Below are positions 17,372-25,193 of a DNA stretch of 64,000 nt, one piece after another. The position numbers and the translations under genes were made by a program. This DNA comes from Mucilaginibacter sp. (lineage in GTDB: Bacteria > Bacteroidota > Bacteroidia > Sphingobacteriales > Sphingobacteriaceae). Numbering within the stretch: the first letter of the stretch is position 1; each line of letters begins with the position of its first letter. The notes under the pieces are model-generated. The model did not search any database and was not told the origin of the DNA. It worked only from the letters and a program-made list of their open reading frames with translations. The DNA lies in NCBI GenBank assembly GCA_028287895.1, contig JAQBOV010000029.1, positions 1 through 64,000 on the forward strand, in the 5' to 3' direction.

Positions 17372-20368
17372 TTAAAATTTTATATCTAAACCGAATACAT
17401 AGAATTTAATTTGCGGGTAAGTGTAAGCTCCTGATCCTTCGGGCAGCTCCGGATCAAATCCCGATGGAAACTTAGTGAAGGTCAATAAATTCTGTCCGCT
17501 CATATAAATCCTCGCCTTTGCTATTTTCATATGACTTAGCCATTGGATGGGTAGATTATATCCTAACTGGCAATTCTTTAATCGGAGATAGCTGGAATTT
17601 AAAACAGTAAATGAACTTTCAACCTGGTTGTGCGTTTGGTTAATCAATGTTCTTGGAAAATATCCTTGCTGTACGATTTTACCACCCTGAACGATTGTAC
17701 GGTCAAGATGCATTGTTAGCGCGTTTGCTCCGTTAACAAATGGCCACTCGGCCTCTGTGCCTAATGTCCTGTTAACTTTTCCGGCTCCCTGGAAAAATGA
17801 AGAAAGATCAAAGTTTTTATATTGTAGACCTATATTAAATCCGTAGGTTATTATTGGGATCGTATTTCCTAATACGACGCGGTCATTTCCATCGATCTTA
17901 CCATCGTTATTTTGGTCTTTAAATCTCAAATCCCCGGCCATTACAGGTGCTCCCGGCTGGTGTGGCGATGATGCAGCCTGCTGATCTGTTTGGAAATAGC
18001 CGGTCCATTGATAGCCATAAAAGGAATCCCATGGTTGACCTTCAATGCGGATTGTATTTCCTTTCGAAGGATTACTAAATTTTTCAACTCTATTTTTATT
18101 ATAGGCAGCATTAAATGATAAGTTATAGCGGAAGTCACCGAAATTGTTGTTATGCTGAAGTTGTATTTCTAGTCCGCGGTTGCGCATTGCGCCGGCATTC
18201 ACTATTGGAGCTGGTAATCCAAAAACGGCGGAAACAGGAACACTGGTAAGAATATTATCTGTATACCGGTTATAGTAGTCGATAGACACAGATAGTAAAT
18301 TGTTATTAAATAAATCGGCATCCAGCCCGAAATCTAATTCTGTCGTCGTCTCCCAGGTAATATGATCATTGGAAGCTTCAACCGTTGCTGCGCCATCAGT
18401 TAGCACTCCTCCAAAATCATAGTTCTGCCCTAATGCTATTTTAGATAAATATTGGTAATTGCTTATTCTGTCATTACCTAGCTTTCCCCACGAGGCTCTC
18501 AGCTTTAAGCTGCTCAACCATTTGAGACTTTTCATAAAATCCTCTTCAGACACGCGCCAGCCTGCTGAAAAAGAAGGAAATGTTCCCCACCTGTTGCCAG
18601 CGGCAAATTTAGATGAACCATCTCTGCGCAGGTTAGCTTCAAAGAGATACTTATTATTAAAATCATAATTGAACCGCCCGAAAAAAGAACTTAACTTATC
18701 TTCATCTGTTTGCCCGTTGTTTGTCCATCCGATAGATGAGCCCGCGGCAAGTTGATCTAACCCGTTAGTCGGCAGATTTTTACGGTAGCCCTCATCAATA
18801 TTTATGACATTTGACTCTTTAGATGCACCCAGTAAAACCTTGATATCATGCTTCGCGATTTTTTTGTTATAGTTCAGTATGCTTTGCAAAGAGGTCGTGC
18901 TGTTACGCAAAAGGTAATCATCAACAGAATTGGGGCCTTGGACTGAACCGTCTCCATATGCGACCGTCTGTATATGTGTTTTGTTATCACTAAAGGAATA
19001 ATCGATTCCTGCGATTCCTTTTAAAGTAAGGCCTTTAATAATCGCAATCTCGGCAAACGTACTTCCTAATAAATGGGAGATCTGAGAGTTAGCTAATCCG
19101 CCTTCCTGAGCCCATGCAATTGGGTTTCCATCTATGGATCTTGCCCAACTCCCGTTTGCCAATTTATTAGGAACGGTAGGCGGAATACGATTTACTTGTC
19201 TGAAAAATTGCGTGATATCTCCATATGGAGATACGGGGCTGTCAACATCATTTTTAGAGAGTCCGCTGTTCAAGCCTATGGTTAACCACTTGTTTGCCTT
19301 GCTATCAAGATTAATCCGAACGTTGTAACGCTTGTGGTTGGTATTGTTGACGAGGCCGTCCTGATTATAATATTCAAAAGACAATCTGTACCTGGCCATG
19401 TCGGTTCCACCGGCAAAACTCAAATTATGATCTAGCGTAGCCCCGGACCCTTTAAGTAATAAATTAACCCAATTGGTATTAGGATAGTTGTAAGGGTCGG
19501 CTCCTGAAAAATACTTGTTAATTTCATCGCTGCTGTATTGTGGCGCAAGACCTGCATTTACTTCCCCTTCATTGATCAACGTCGCATATTGACCTGAGGA
19601 CACGTGCTGTGGAAGCCCGATAGGTTTTTGCCATCCATAGTACGTATTGTAATTTATCTGGGGCGCCCCGGCTTTACCCCGCTTTGTTGTAACTAAAATC
19701 ACTCCATTGGCAGCCCGGCTGCCATAGATGGAAGCAGAAGAAGCATCTTTTAAAACACTGACATTTTGAATATCATTTGGCGAAATATCGTCTAAACTGG
19801 ATTCTAGTCCGTCGACAATGACCAAGGGTTGTGCATTATTCATAGTTCCCATACCACGAATTAAAATGCTCGTATTCTCACGCCCTGGCTGTCCTGAAGT
19901 TTGTGTAATGGTTACCCCGGGTAGTCGACCTTCTAAAGTAGCTGTAACACTTGTTGCCGGATTTCCCTCTAATTTGTCCCCGCTGATAGAAGAAACAGCT
20001 CCGGTTAAATTTATCTTCTTCTGGGTTCCGTAAGCCACGACCACAACTTCATTAAGCTTAGATGCTGCAGGATTTAAAACTACATTTAGAATAGCTTGAT
20101 TTTCTATGGCAACCTCTTTTGACAAATAACCCACGTAAGTGAAAGCTAATATGGATGCGGCAGGTGCAGTTATGGAAAAATCACCATTCTTATCAGTAAT
20201 AGTACTGATTGATTTCCCTTTTGCATTAATAGTTACCCCGATCAAAGGTGACCGGTCAGTAGAATCCAGAACTCTACCTTTTACTTGCACATTTTGAGCA
20301 AATGCATGATTACTAAGGAATAAAAGTAACAACAATAGCTTTAGGTAGCGGATGTAAAATTTTTTCAT
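17372..20368 (-). CDS. SusC/RagA TonB-dependent outer-membrane transporter
   Basis: About 998 residues from the ATG at 20368 (MKKFYIRYLKLLLLLLFLSNHAFAQ), a clear signal peptide; the tracked ORF adds 23 non-signal residues. Order: carboxypeptidase-regulatory-like domain (VKGRVLDSTDRSPLIGVTI), a TonB-box-like EVVVVAYGTQKK, plug domain with the SusC signature DASSASIYGSRAANGVILVTTKRG, then the 22-strand barrel ending YPQIKFYVFGLDIKF. It takes up oligosaccharides with SusD. No anti-sigma-interacting (STN) extension is present, so control is more likely by the divergent AraC protein. Confidence 0.96.
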   Translation of the reverse strand: MKKFYIRYLKLLLLLLFLSNHAFAQNVQVKGRVLDSTDRSPLIGVTINAKGKSISTITDKNGDFSITAPAASILAFTYVGYLSKEVAIENQAILNVVLNPAASKLNEVVVVAYGTQKKINLTGAVSSISGDKLEGNPATSVTATLEGRLPGVTITQTSGQPGRENTSILIRGMGTMNNAQPLVIVDGLESSLDDISPNDIQNVSVLKDASSASIYGSRAANGVILVTTKRGKAGAPQINYNTYYGWQKPIGLPQHVSSGQYATLINEGEVNAGLAPQYSSDEINKYFSGADPYNYPNTNWVNLLLKGSGATLDHNLSFAGGTDMARYRLSFEYYNQDGLVNNTNHKRYNVRINLDSKANKWLTIGLNSGLSKNDVDSPVSPYGDITQFFRQVNRIPPTVPNKLANGSWARSIDGNPIAWAQEGGLANSQISHLLGSTFAEIAIIKGLTLKGIAGIDYSFSDNKTHIQTVAYGDGSVQGPNSVDDYLLRNSTTSLQSILNYNKKIAKHDIKVLLGASKESNVINIDEGYRKNLPTNGLDQLAAGSSIGWTNNGQTDEDKLSSFFGRFNYDFNNKYLFEANLRRDGSSKFAAGNRWGTFPSFSAGWRVSEEDFMKSLKWLSSLKLRASWGKLGNDRISNYQYLSKIALGQNYDFGGVLTDGAATVEASNDHITWETTTELDFGLDADLFNNNLLSVSIDYYNRYTDNILTSVPVSAVFGLPAPIVNAGAMRNRGLEIQLQHNNNFGDFRYNLSFNAAYNKNRVEKFSNPSKGNTIRIEGQPWDSFYGYQWTGYFQTDQQAASSPHQPGAPVMAGDLRFKDQNNDGKIDGNDRVVLGNTIPIITYGFNIGLQYKNFDLSSFFQGAGKVNRTLGTEAEWPFVNGANALTMHLDRTIVQGGKIVQQGYFPRTLINQTHNQVESSFTVLNSSYLRLKNCQLGYNLPIQWLSHMKIAKARIYMSGQNLLTFTKFPSGFDPELPEGSGAYTYPQIKFYVFGLDIKF

Positions 20369-20529
20369 GATTAAGTTATAATTGGTTTGAATGTATAATT
20401 GGATTCGATAAAAGTAGGTGATTAGCGGGCACAACATACCGTCTGGTTTATCCGATACTTAAACTATTTTATCCATTTTTATTTAATTTTATCAGGTTTT
20501 GACTAATTTTATAAAAACTTTTAACAATT

Positions 20530-21402
20530 ATGCAGCCCCTTCTTATAGATAAAAAATCTTCATTAAGAGATTCAATAGAAATAAAGGTGGTAGATATGCC
20601 ATATTTAGATGCGCCTTTTCATTTTCATAATGCCTATGAAATGGTTTTTATATTAAAAAGCAATGGCAGAAGGATCGTAGGTGATAATATTGAAAACTTT
20701 ACGGATGGCGACCTCGTTCTAATGGGGCCTGACCTGCCTCATGTGTGGTACAATGAAAAGGAATATTATTTAGAAAATAGCACTTCCAGAGTTAGGGCAA
20801 TTGTTATTTATTTCCATCCTGACTGGCTGACTGATGATATTTTAAAATCGTCTGATCATACTAAACTGGGTTTGTTGTTTAAAAATTCCAACAGGGGAAT
20901 AAAAATCCTAGGTTTAACAAAAGCAAAAGTCTTAAAGCACATCATTAAGCTGACCAGCTCGCAAGGACTTAAAAGGATAATTTTGATGTTGATCATTCTC
21001 GATTTATTGTCAAAGTCGGAAGAGTATGAATGTCTGGCTTCTGCCGGATATATAAATTCTTATAAAGAAAAAGATGTAAAGCGTATTGACAATGTTTATC
21101 AATATGTTATGAACAACTACAGAAAAAAAATAAAGTTGGAACATGTCGCCAATATTGCCCATATGACTCCTACTGCATTCTGTAAATATTTTAAAGCGAG
21201 GACTCAGAAAACATTCACCTATTTTGTGAACGAGGTGAGGGTTGGATATGCATGTAAGTTGTTATTTAATGAAAATCTTAGCATTTCTGAAATCTGCTAT
21301 GAATGTGGGTTTAATAACTTTACTCATTTTAACCGGAATTTTCAGGAACTAAAAAAAATGACCCCTACAGAATTCCGAAATAATTTAAATATGGCTATAT
21401 AA
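20530..21402 (+). CDS. AraC-family regulator, cupin sensor, divergent from the SusC locus
   Basis: 290 residues. The N-terminal part (about 1-130) is a cupin-like sensor with FHFHNAYEMVFILKSNGRRIVGDN and GDLVLMGPDLPHVW. The C-terminal part (about 185-290) carries two helix-turn-helix motifs, VANIAHMTPTAFCKYFK and SISEICYECGFNNFTHFNR, ending KKMTPTEFR. It is transcribed away from the SusC start with about 160 bases between them, so it is the obvious local regulator, probably sugar-responsive. The shared spacer is very AT-rich. Confidence 0.93.
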   Translation: MQPLLIDKKSSLRDSIEIKVVDMPYLDAPFHFHNAYEMVFILKSNGRRIVGDNIENFTDGDLVLMGPDLPHVWYNEKEYYLENSTSRVRAIVIYFHPDWLTDDILKSSDHTKLGLLFKNSNRGIKILGLTKAKVLKHIIKLTSSQGLKRIILMLIILDLLSKSEEYECLASAGYINSYKEKDVKRIDNVYQYVMNNYRKKIKLEHVANIAHMTPTAFCKYFKARTQKTFTYFVNEVRVGYACKLLFNENLSISEICYECGFNNFTHFNRNFQELKKMTPTEFRNNLNMAI

Positions 21403-21671
21403 GTTCAAATTGTACAGCGAAATATAGACCTGTTTATATTACCATCCGGGTGCCCGAACTACAGACGTACTATTTGTAAAATAGCGCTTTCCGGCCTCCG
21501 CAGGGGTCCAACAACGCCCGCTTGCGCGGTGCCCTTATGAGGCGGCTACCAAACTTAATCTTAAAAGGAAGTTCGTCTTCAAATAAAAAGGAACTGCTGA
21601 CCATAGCGGCCTCTTTTATTGAAAAACCTATTACCTCTGTGAAGTGATCAAGCCCTAAATCTTGAAATTGT

Positions 21672-21884
21672 TTAACCGTTGTTTTTGGCCATCACTTCGC
21701 GGAAAGCATATTTGCCCTTGATATTCCGGTTAAGAAAAATGCCTTTAGCCATCGTGGAGCGCATTTCACGATAGACCTTTTCAGGCACCTCAAGGTAATT
21801 ATACACTTTACCGGAACGATAGCGTACCGTCAACGTTTCCGTTGCGGCATCATAATCATAACCGGCGATCACAGCTGAAGGCAT
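21672..21884 (-). CDS. KTSC-domain protein
   Basis: 70 residues forming one KTSC domain: SAVIAGYDYDAATETLTVRYRSGKVYNYLEVPEKVYREM, then KGIFLNRNIKGKYAFREV. This domain is found alone or beside lysyl-tRNA synthetase-like regions and phage genes, and has been proposed to bind RNA; its cellular role is unknown. It is the last of three closely spaced minus-strand small genes (gaps of 12 and 19 bases). Confidence 0.88.
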   Translation of the reverse strand: MPSAVIAGYDYDAATETLTVRYRSGKVYNYLEVPEKVYREMRSTMAKGIFLNRNIKGKYAFREVMAKNNG

Positions 21885-21896
21885 AGCTGAATTTAG

Positions 21897-22076
21897 TTAC
21901 TTTTTGCTTTTTTTGTCCACAAAATACTGCCGTGCACGTTTTAAACCGGTCGCAATTGCAATCCCTTCATCCGCGCCGTCTTTTAACACCTCATTGGCAA
22001 TTTCAACCGCCTTTTCCCGAAGCTTCTTCGGCTGGTTCTTGTAAGATGGCGGGTAATCTCCGTTATACCAGGGCAT
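21897..22076 (-). CDS. Small conserved hypothetical protein (59 aa), not in the ORF track
   Basis: Read on the minus strand from the ATG at 22076: MPWYNGDYPPSYKNQPKKLR, then a helical segment rich in Glu and Ala (EKAVEIANEVLKDGADEG), ending RQYFVDKKSKK. The opening and length match a widespread small family resembling ChaB-type proteins, commonly seen in soil bacteria beside other short stress genes. It lies 12 bases upstream of the KTSC gene, and so is likely co-transcribed. Function unknown. Confidence 0.75.
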   Translation of the reverse strand: MPWYNGDYPPSYKNQPKKLREKAVEIANEVLKDGADEGIAIATGLKRARQYFVDKKSKK

Positions 22077-22095
22077 AATCGTAAATGTTAGTGCT

Positions 22096-22281
22096 TTACT
22101 TCTTTTTATTCTTCAGATACTGTTCAATCACTTGGCGATCATTCGAGCCAGTAGCCCCTTTGGCACCAGTAATAGCCTGAACACTGACTCCTAATTTTTC
22201 TGCTTCATACTTCGCCTCATATCATTGGGAAGAATTGATCTCCCTTGTTTCCACCTTTGCTCCTTTTGTTGCCATTGTCAT
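22096..22281 (-). pseudogene. DUF3606-like small protein interrupted by an in-frame TGA
   Basis: From the ATG at 22281 the minus strand reads MTMATKGAKVETREINSSQ, then TGA, then in the same frame YEAKYEAEKLGVSVQAITGA and on to QVIEQYLKNKKK and TAA. The part after the TGA matches the DUF3606 pattern (y.a..lGvs...l..av..vG....v..yl). The stop sits where a Trp (TGG) would fit in this family. It may be a nonsense mutation, a sequencing error, or a shortened gene using a later start. It heads the small-gene group with the 59-residue protein and KTSC. Confidence 0.6.
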
Positions 22282-22407
22282 GATTTTAATATTTAACATA
22301 ACAATGAATTCCTATGCATGGTTTAAATTTCTTCTGCAAAATCCTAAATTATCCGCGCAAATCGTTTACCTTTTTCAGCTATCCAAAACATATTCTATAT
22401 CTTTAGC

Positions 22408-22434
22408 TTTGCTAACAGTTGTACCTTATTTTTG
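22408..22434 (+). promoter_or_regulatory. Candidate promoter
   Basis: TTTG (22408-22411) and TATTTTTG (22427-22434) match the Bacteroidetes -33 and -7 boxes, though the 15-base spacing is a little short. It lies 80 bases before the 22514 gene. Confidence 0.3.
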
Positions 22435-22513
22435 TACGGAAGGGATTCAGAGCTTCATTCGCTTAAGACAAGCAACCTGCCTATTTATAGTTGCTTTCAA
22501 TTGATACGCTAAG

Positions 22514-22783
22514 ATGGGAACACTTCAGGAAAACATATTGAAGCTTATTGGTGAGCAATGTTCACCGCGTTGGGAACTGGAGGAATACAGGGGTCATATC
22601 ATTATTAACCTGCCGGATACCGAAGAAGATTACCGTGCCATCTGCCAACAGGTCAAAAAGGAAATCACTAAATGTGTACAGCAACATTTTCCAGAAAGAG
22701 ATACAGAGCTGTTATTTGAGGTCAGGAACGGTTCTTGGAATTTTAGCTTTAAATTGAGAAAAATCATGATAACCGGCCCTTAA
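22514..22783 (+). CDS. Hypothetical protein (89 aa)
   Basis: A charged soluble protein with no signal or membrane segment. It has an alternating strand-helix-strand look (EYRGHIIINLPDTEEDYRAICQQVKKEI...LLFEVRNGSWNFSFKL). I do not recognise the family. A promoter-like pair lies upstream, and the receiver gene follows after 95 bases. Confidence 0.6.
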   Translation: MGTLQENILKLIGEQCSPRWELEEYRGHIIINLPDTEEDYRAICQQVKKEITKCVQQHFPERDTELLFEVRNGSWNFSFKLRKIMITGP

Positions 22784-22878
22784 TTATTATTTTTACTCTT
22801 ACCGTTGAATCCCAGGAACAGCAACTAGCTTGGTACTTTAAGTTTCTTCCTTTTTTGGATTTCAATCAACCGGAAAAT

Positions 22879-23253
22879 ATGGAAACTATCATTGTACAGG
22901 ATACTGACAAGACGGTGTTAGAGGTGATAACCATCGCATTGGAAATGGAAAATTTCAAAGTCCATCCCATCAAAGATTTCGATGAGGATTTTTTGGGCCT
23001 GATCGAACAGGTCAGGCCACATGTGGTTGTGCTGGATTACCGTTTGACCGGCTACCGCTGTCTGGAGGTGCTCAAAAACATCAAGACAAAATACCCCCAT
23101 TTACCGGTTATTGCCACCAGTTGCAACAGCAATATCCACCAGGAGTACAGCCAGCTTGGATTTGACGGCTATATCGCAAAGCCTTTCGATCTTGACTTGC
23201 TTTACCGGATACTGCGCAAACACATCCCTAAACCGGCGGACAGATCTGCTTAG
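22879..23253 (+). CDS. Single-domain response regulator receiver
   Basis: 124 residues from the ATG at 22879 (METIIVQDTDK), preferred to the tracked TTG at 22855 because it follows GGAAAAT and fits the domain start. Receiver features: acidic pocket D in VQDTDK, phospho-acceptor Asp in VVVLDYRLTG, hydroxyl residue in VIATS, and the switch Lys in YIAKPFDLD. It has no output domain, so it probably acts by protein contact or phosphotransfer with a distant kinase; none is adjacent. Confidence 0.88.
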   Translation: METIIVQDTDKTVLEVITIALEMENFKVHPIKDFDEDFLGLIEQVRPHVVVLDYRLTGYRCLEVLKNIKTKYPHLPVIATSCNSNIHQEYSQLGFDGYIAKPFDLDLLYRILRKHIPKPADRSA

Positions 23254-23369
23254 TTTAATCAGCTTAATGCGTGTTCAATTATTGGGTTTGATCACCATAA
23301 GTTGCAGCTCCGGATCGTTAAATCCATGCAATGGGTGCCTGACCAGAGACTGGCCATAAAATAAAAAAA

Positions 23370-23391
23370 GCATCCTTCTACAGAAGAATGC
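23370..23391 (-). terminator. Terminator of the cold-shock gene
   Basis: On the minus strand GCATTCTTCT pairs with AGAAGGATGC (one mismatch) and is followed by a run of seven T, about 20 bases after the cold-shock stop. Confidence 0.7.
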
Positions 23392-23412
23392 CCATGATCG
23401 GTAAGGGTTAAA

Positions 23413-23604
23413 TTAATCTACTTTTACCTTAACCGCGCTCGGACCTTTACGGCCCTCTTCTACTTCGTAACTCACCGTATCGCCTTCGCGGATCTGGTCG
23501 ATTAACCCTGTCGAATGTACAAAGACCTCTTTACCACCACTGCTGGGCGTAATAAATCCGAACCCTTTAGCCTCATTAAAAAATTTTACTGTTCCTGTTG
23601 CCAT
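23413..23604 (-). CDS. Cold-shock protein, CspA family
   Basis: 63 residues from the ATG at 23604 (MATGTVKFFNEAKGFGFI); the tracked start eight codons upstream is outside the domain. The RNP1 motif KGFGFI and RNP2-like VFVHS are intact, ending GPSAVKV. It is an OB-fold single-stranded nucleic-acid-binding protein that melts RNA structure in the cytoplasm. A terminator follows, so it is monocistronic. Confidence 0.95.
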   Translation of the reverse strand: MATGTVKFFNEAKGFGFITPSSGGKEVFVHSTGLIDQIREGDTVSYEVEEGRKGPSAVKVKVD

Positions 23605-23751
23605 GATATTGAATTGAATAAGCTGCAAAGTACGTTAATTTCCTGGTGATTCCATATTAATCCCGGCTACATTTAAAAGTAAACCCGGCCTGCTTATACA
23701 AACCGGGCTCCATTCCCCTCAGTGATGAAAACCATTAAATAATTTTTCAGG

Positions 23752-23907
23752 CTATACCGCTGTATCCCCGCGCAGGAATCCCAAAATTAAAGAGATAACT
23801 GCGATCACTAACAAAATGTGAATTAAACCTCCGGCTGAGTAAGCAAACGTGCCAATCGCCCATCCTATTACCAGGATAACTGCTATGATATACAATAATG
23901 ATCTCAT
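23752..23907 (-). CDS. Small membrane protein, lmo0937-like (51 aa), not in the ORF track
   Basis: From the ATG at 23907 on the minus strand: MRSLLYIIAVILVIGWAIGT, then FAYSAGGLIHILLVIAVISL and ILGFLRGDTAV. It has two short transmembrane segments joined by a Gly-rich turn, the exact layout of the lmo0937/DUF5670 family. Function is unknown, but these genes often sit among stress genes, as here. Confidence 0.85.
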   Translation of the reverse strand: MRSLLYIIAVILVIGWAIGTFAYSAGGLIHILLVIAVISLILGFLRGDTAV

Positions 23908-24148
23908 GATATTATGTTTTTTATGGTTTGTAGATGATACAAGATCAAATGCAAATTAAATACCAGAATGAATTCATTATCTTTTTTTCTTAACTTTTAG
24001 CAGTTATTTAATGGAAATTGTATAAAAACAAGGACTAAGCGTATAGTTTTGGAGTGCATTAAAAAGAATACCACAATTACCGGCTGGTAGGCAGCAGTTA
24101 TTTTTTGCTTCAAATATTTTTATACTTTATTTGAGCCTGGTCATTTTT

Positions 24149-24409
24149 TTATTTATCGACTATCTTATCGAGCCAATGATTTTTCAGCTTTCTGTATTCC
24201 TCTGTTTCTTCAAGTGTCAAAAACTGTAATACATTGATCGATTTTCCGTCAAGTCCATTAAATAAATAATTGCTTTTTGTAGTTGAATCGAAAAACTGAA
24301 TTCTGTAATTGTCCCGCAATTGCTCATTGAATCGAACAATGTGGGCAAATTGGGCAATAAAATTATTTTTTTGAGCTGAAGTGGCCGGAACCAGATTTTT
24401 GACTGCCAT
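24149..24409 (-). CDS. Hypothetical protein (86 aa)
   Basis: A soluble, mixed-charge protein beginning MAVKNLVPATSAQKNNFIAQF and ending in a Glu/Lys-rich helix (TLEETEEYRKLKNHWLDKIV). No recognised domain. It stands between stress-type genes on the same strand. The overlapping 24217-24438 ORF is a shadow. Confidence 0.5.
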   Translation of the reverse strand: MAVKNLVPATSAQKNNFIAQFAHIVRFNEQLRDNYRIQFFDSTTKSNYLFNGLDGKSINVLQFLTLEETEEYRKLKNHWLDKIVDK

Positions 24410-24499
24410 TTAAATAGTGATTTGATCAAAGATAACAATTACCTGCGCGATAGCCGCAAGTATTATCCGCGCAGGAAGTTTTGAATGAAAGGCAATCAT

Positions 24500-24958
24500 T
24501 CACTTAACAAGTTTCTTCACCTTTATCGCATTCAAACCTTTTTGGCCTTGCTCGGTTTCGAAAGTCACCTTGTCGTTATCCTTAACCGGATCGATCAGGC
24601 CATTGATATGAACAAAGATGCTCTCCTGTGTTTGGGTATCCTTTATAAAACCATACCCCTTTGACTCGTTAAAAAATGCCACAGTTCCGGTCCTGGTCAT
24701 ATCAGATGCGACCATATTCTCCTGCTTAGGCGTACCGATCTGGATATCTTCAGAAAGTATCTTGATCTTTTTATTAGGATCAGGAGGAGTTGAGGTTATA
24801 TTGCCGTACTCATCAATATAAGCCATCATATCTTCCAGGCTTTTTCCCTTACCGGAATTGGATTTGCGGTCTTCCGCCTTCTCCTTTTTATCCTTTTGCT
24901 TTTTTAACCTCTTTTTTTCTAATTCCTTTTTACCAAAAGTTTCTGCTGATCTACCCAT
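24500..24958 (-). CDS. Cold-shock-domain protein with charged N-terminal extension
   Basis: 152 residues. Residues 1-45 are highly charged and Lys-rich (KKELEKKRLKKQKDKKEKAEDRK), likely disordered. A linker precedes a C-terminal cold-shock domain (about 88-150) with TGTVAFFNESKGYGFIKD, IFVHINGL and GLNAIKVKK. RNP1 is KGYGFI and RNP2 FVHI. The extended form is common in Bacteroidetes and probably binds RNA with extra affinity from the basic tail. Confidence 0.93.
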   Translation of the reverse strand: MGRSAETFGKKELEKKRLKKQKDKKEKAEDRKSNSGKGKSLEDMMAYIDEYGNITSTPPDPNKKIKILSEDIQIGTPKQENMVASDMTRTGTVAFFNESKGYGFIKDTQTQESIFVHINGLIDPVKDNDKVTFETEQGQKGLNAIKVKKLVK

Positions 24959-25193
24959 AAATTATCAAATCACGATGAAGAGCTAAAATTATTAAATAAA
25001 ATTGCCTTTAAAGATTATTAAACACATTTTTATTAAATTGATGGCTGCCCAATCCAATTTAATTGTACACAGAAGACTGTATACAAGCCAAATACCCGAT
25101 AAACCTTAGGGTAATGTGATCCCTATTTTTGAATTAGCATTTTTATCCTTTGCAATGACCTCAAAGGTTGTACCAAAAATAATACCGCGCAGG

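Noticed and set aside
21403-21671. Possible minus-strand coding of about 65 codons after the KTSC gene (MVSSSFLFEDELPFKIKF...)
   Set aside because: An open frame is visible but there is no ribosome site or recognised family, so it is not called.
22235-22504. 89-residue plus ORF with hydrophobic stretches
   Set aside because: It is partly antisense to the DUF3606-like gene and its composition looks like AT-rich noise.
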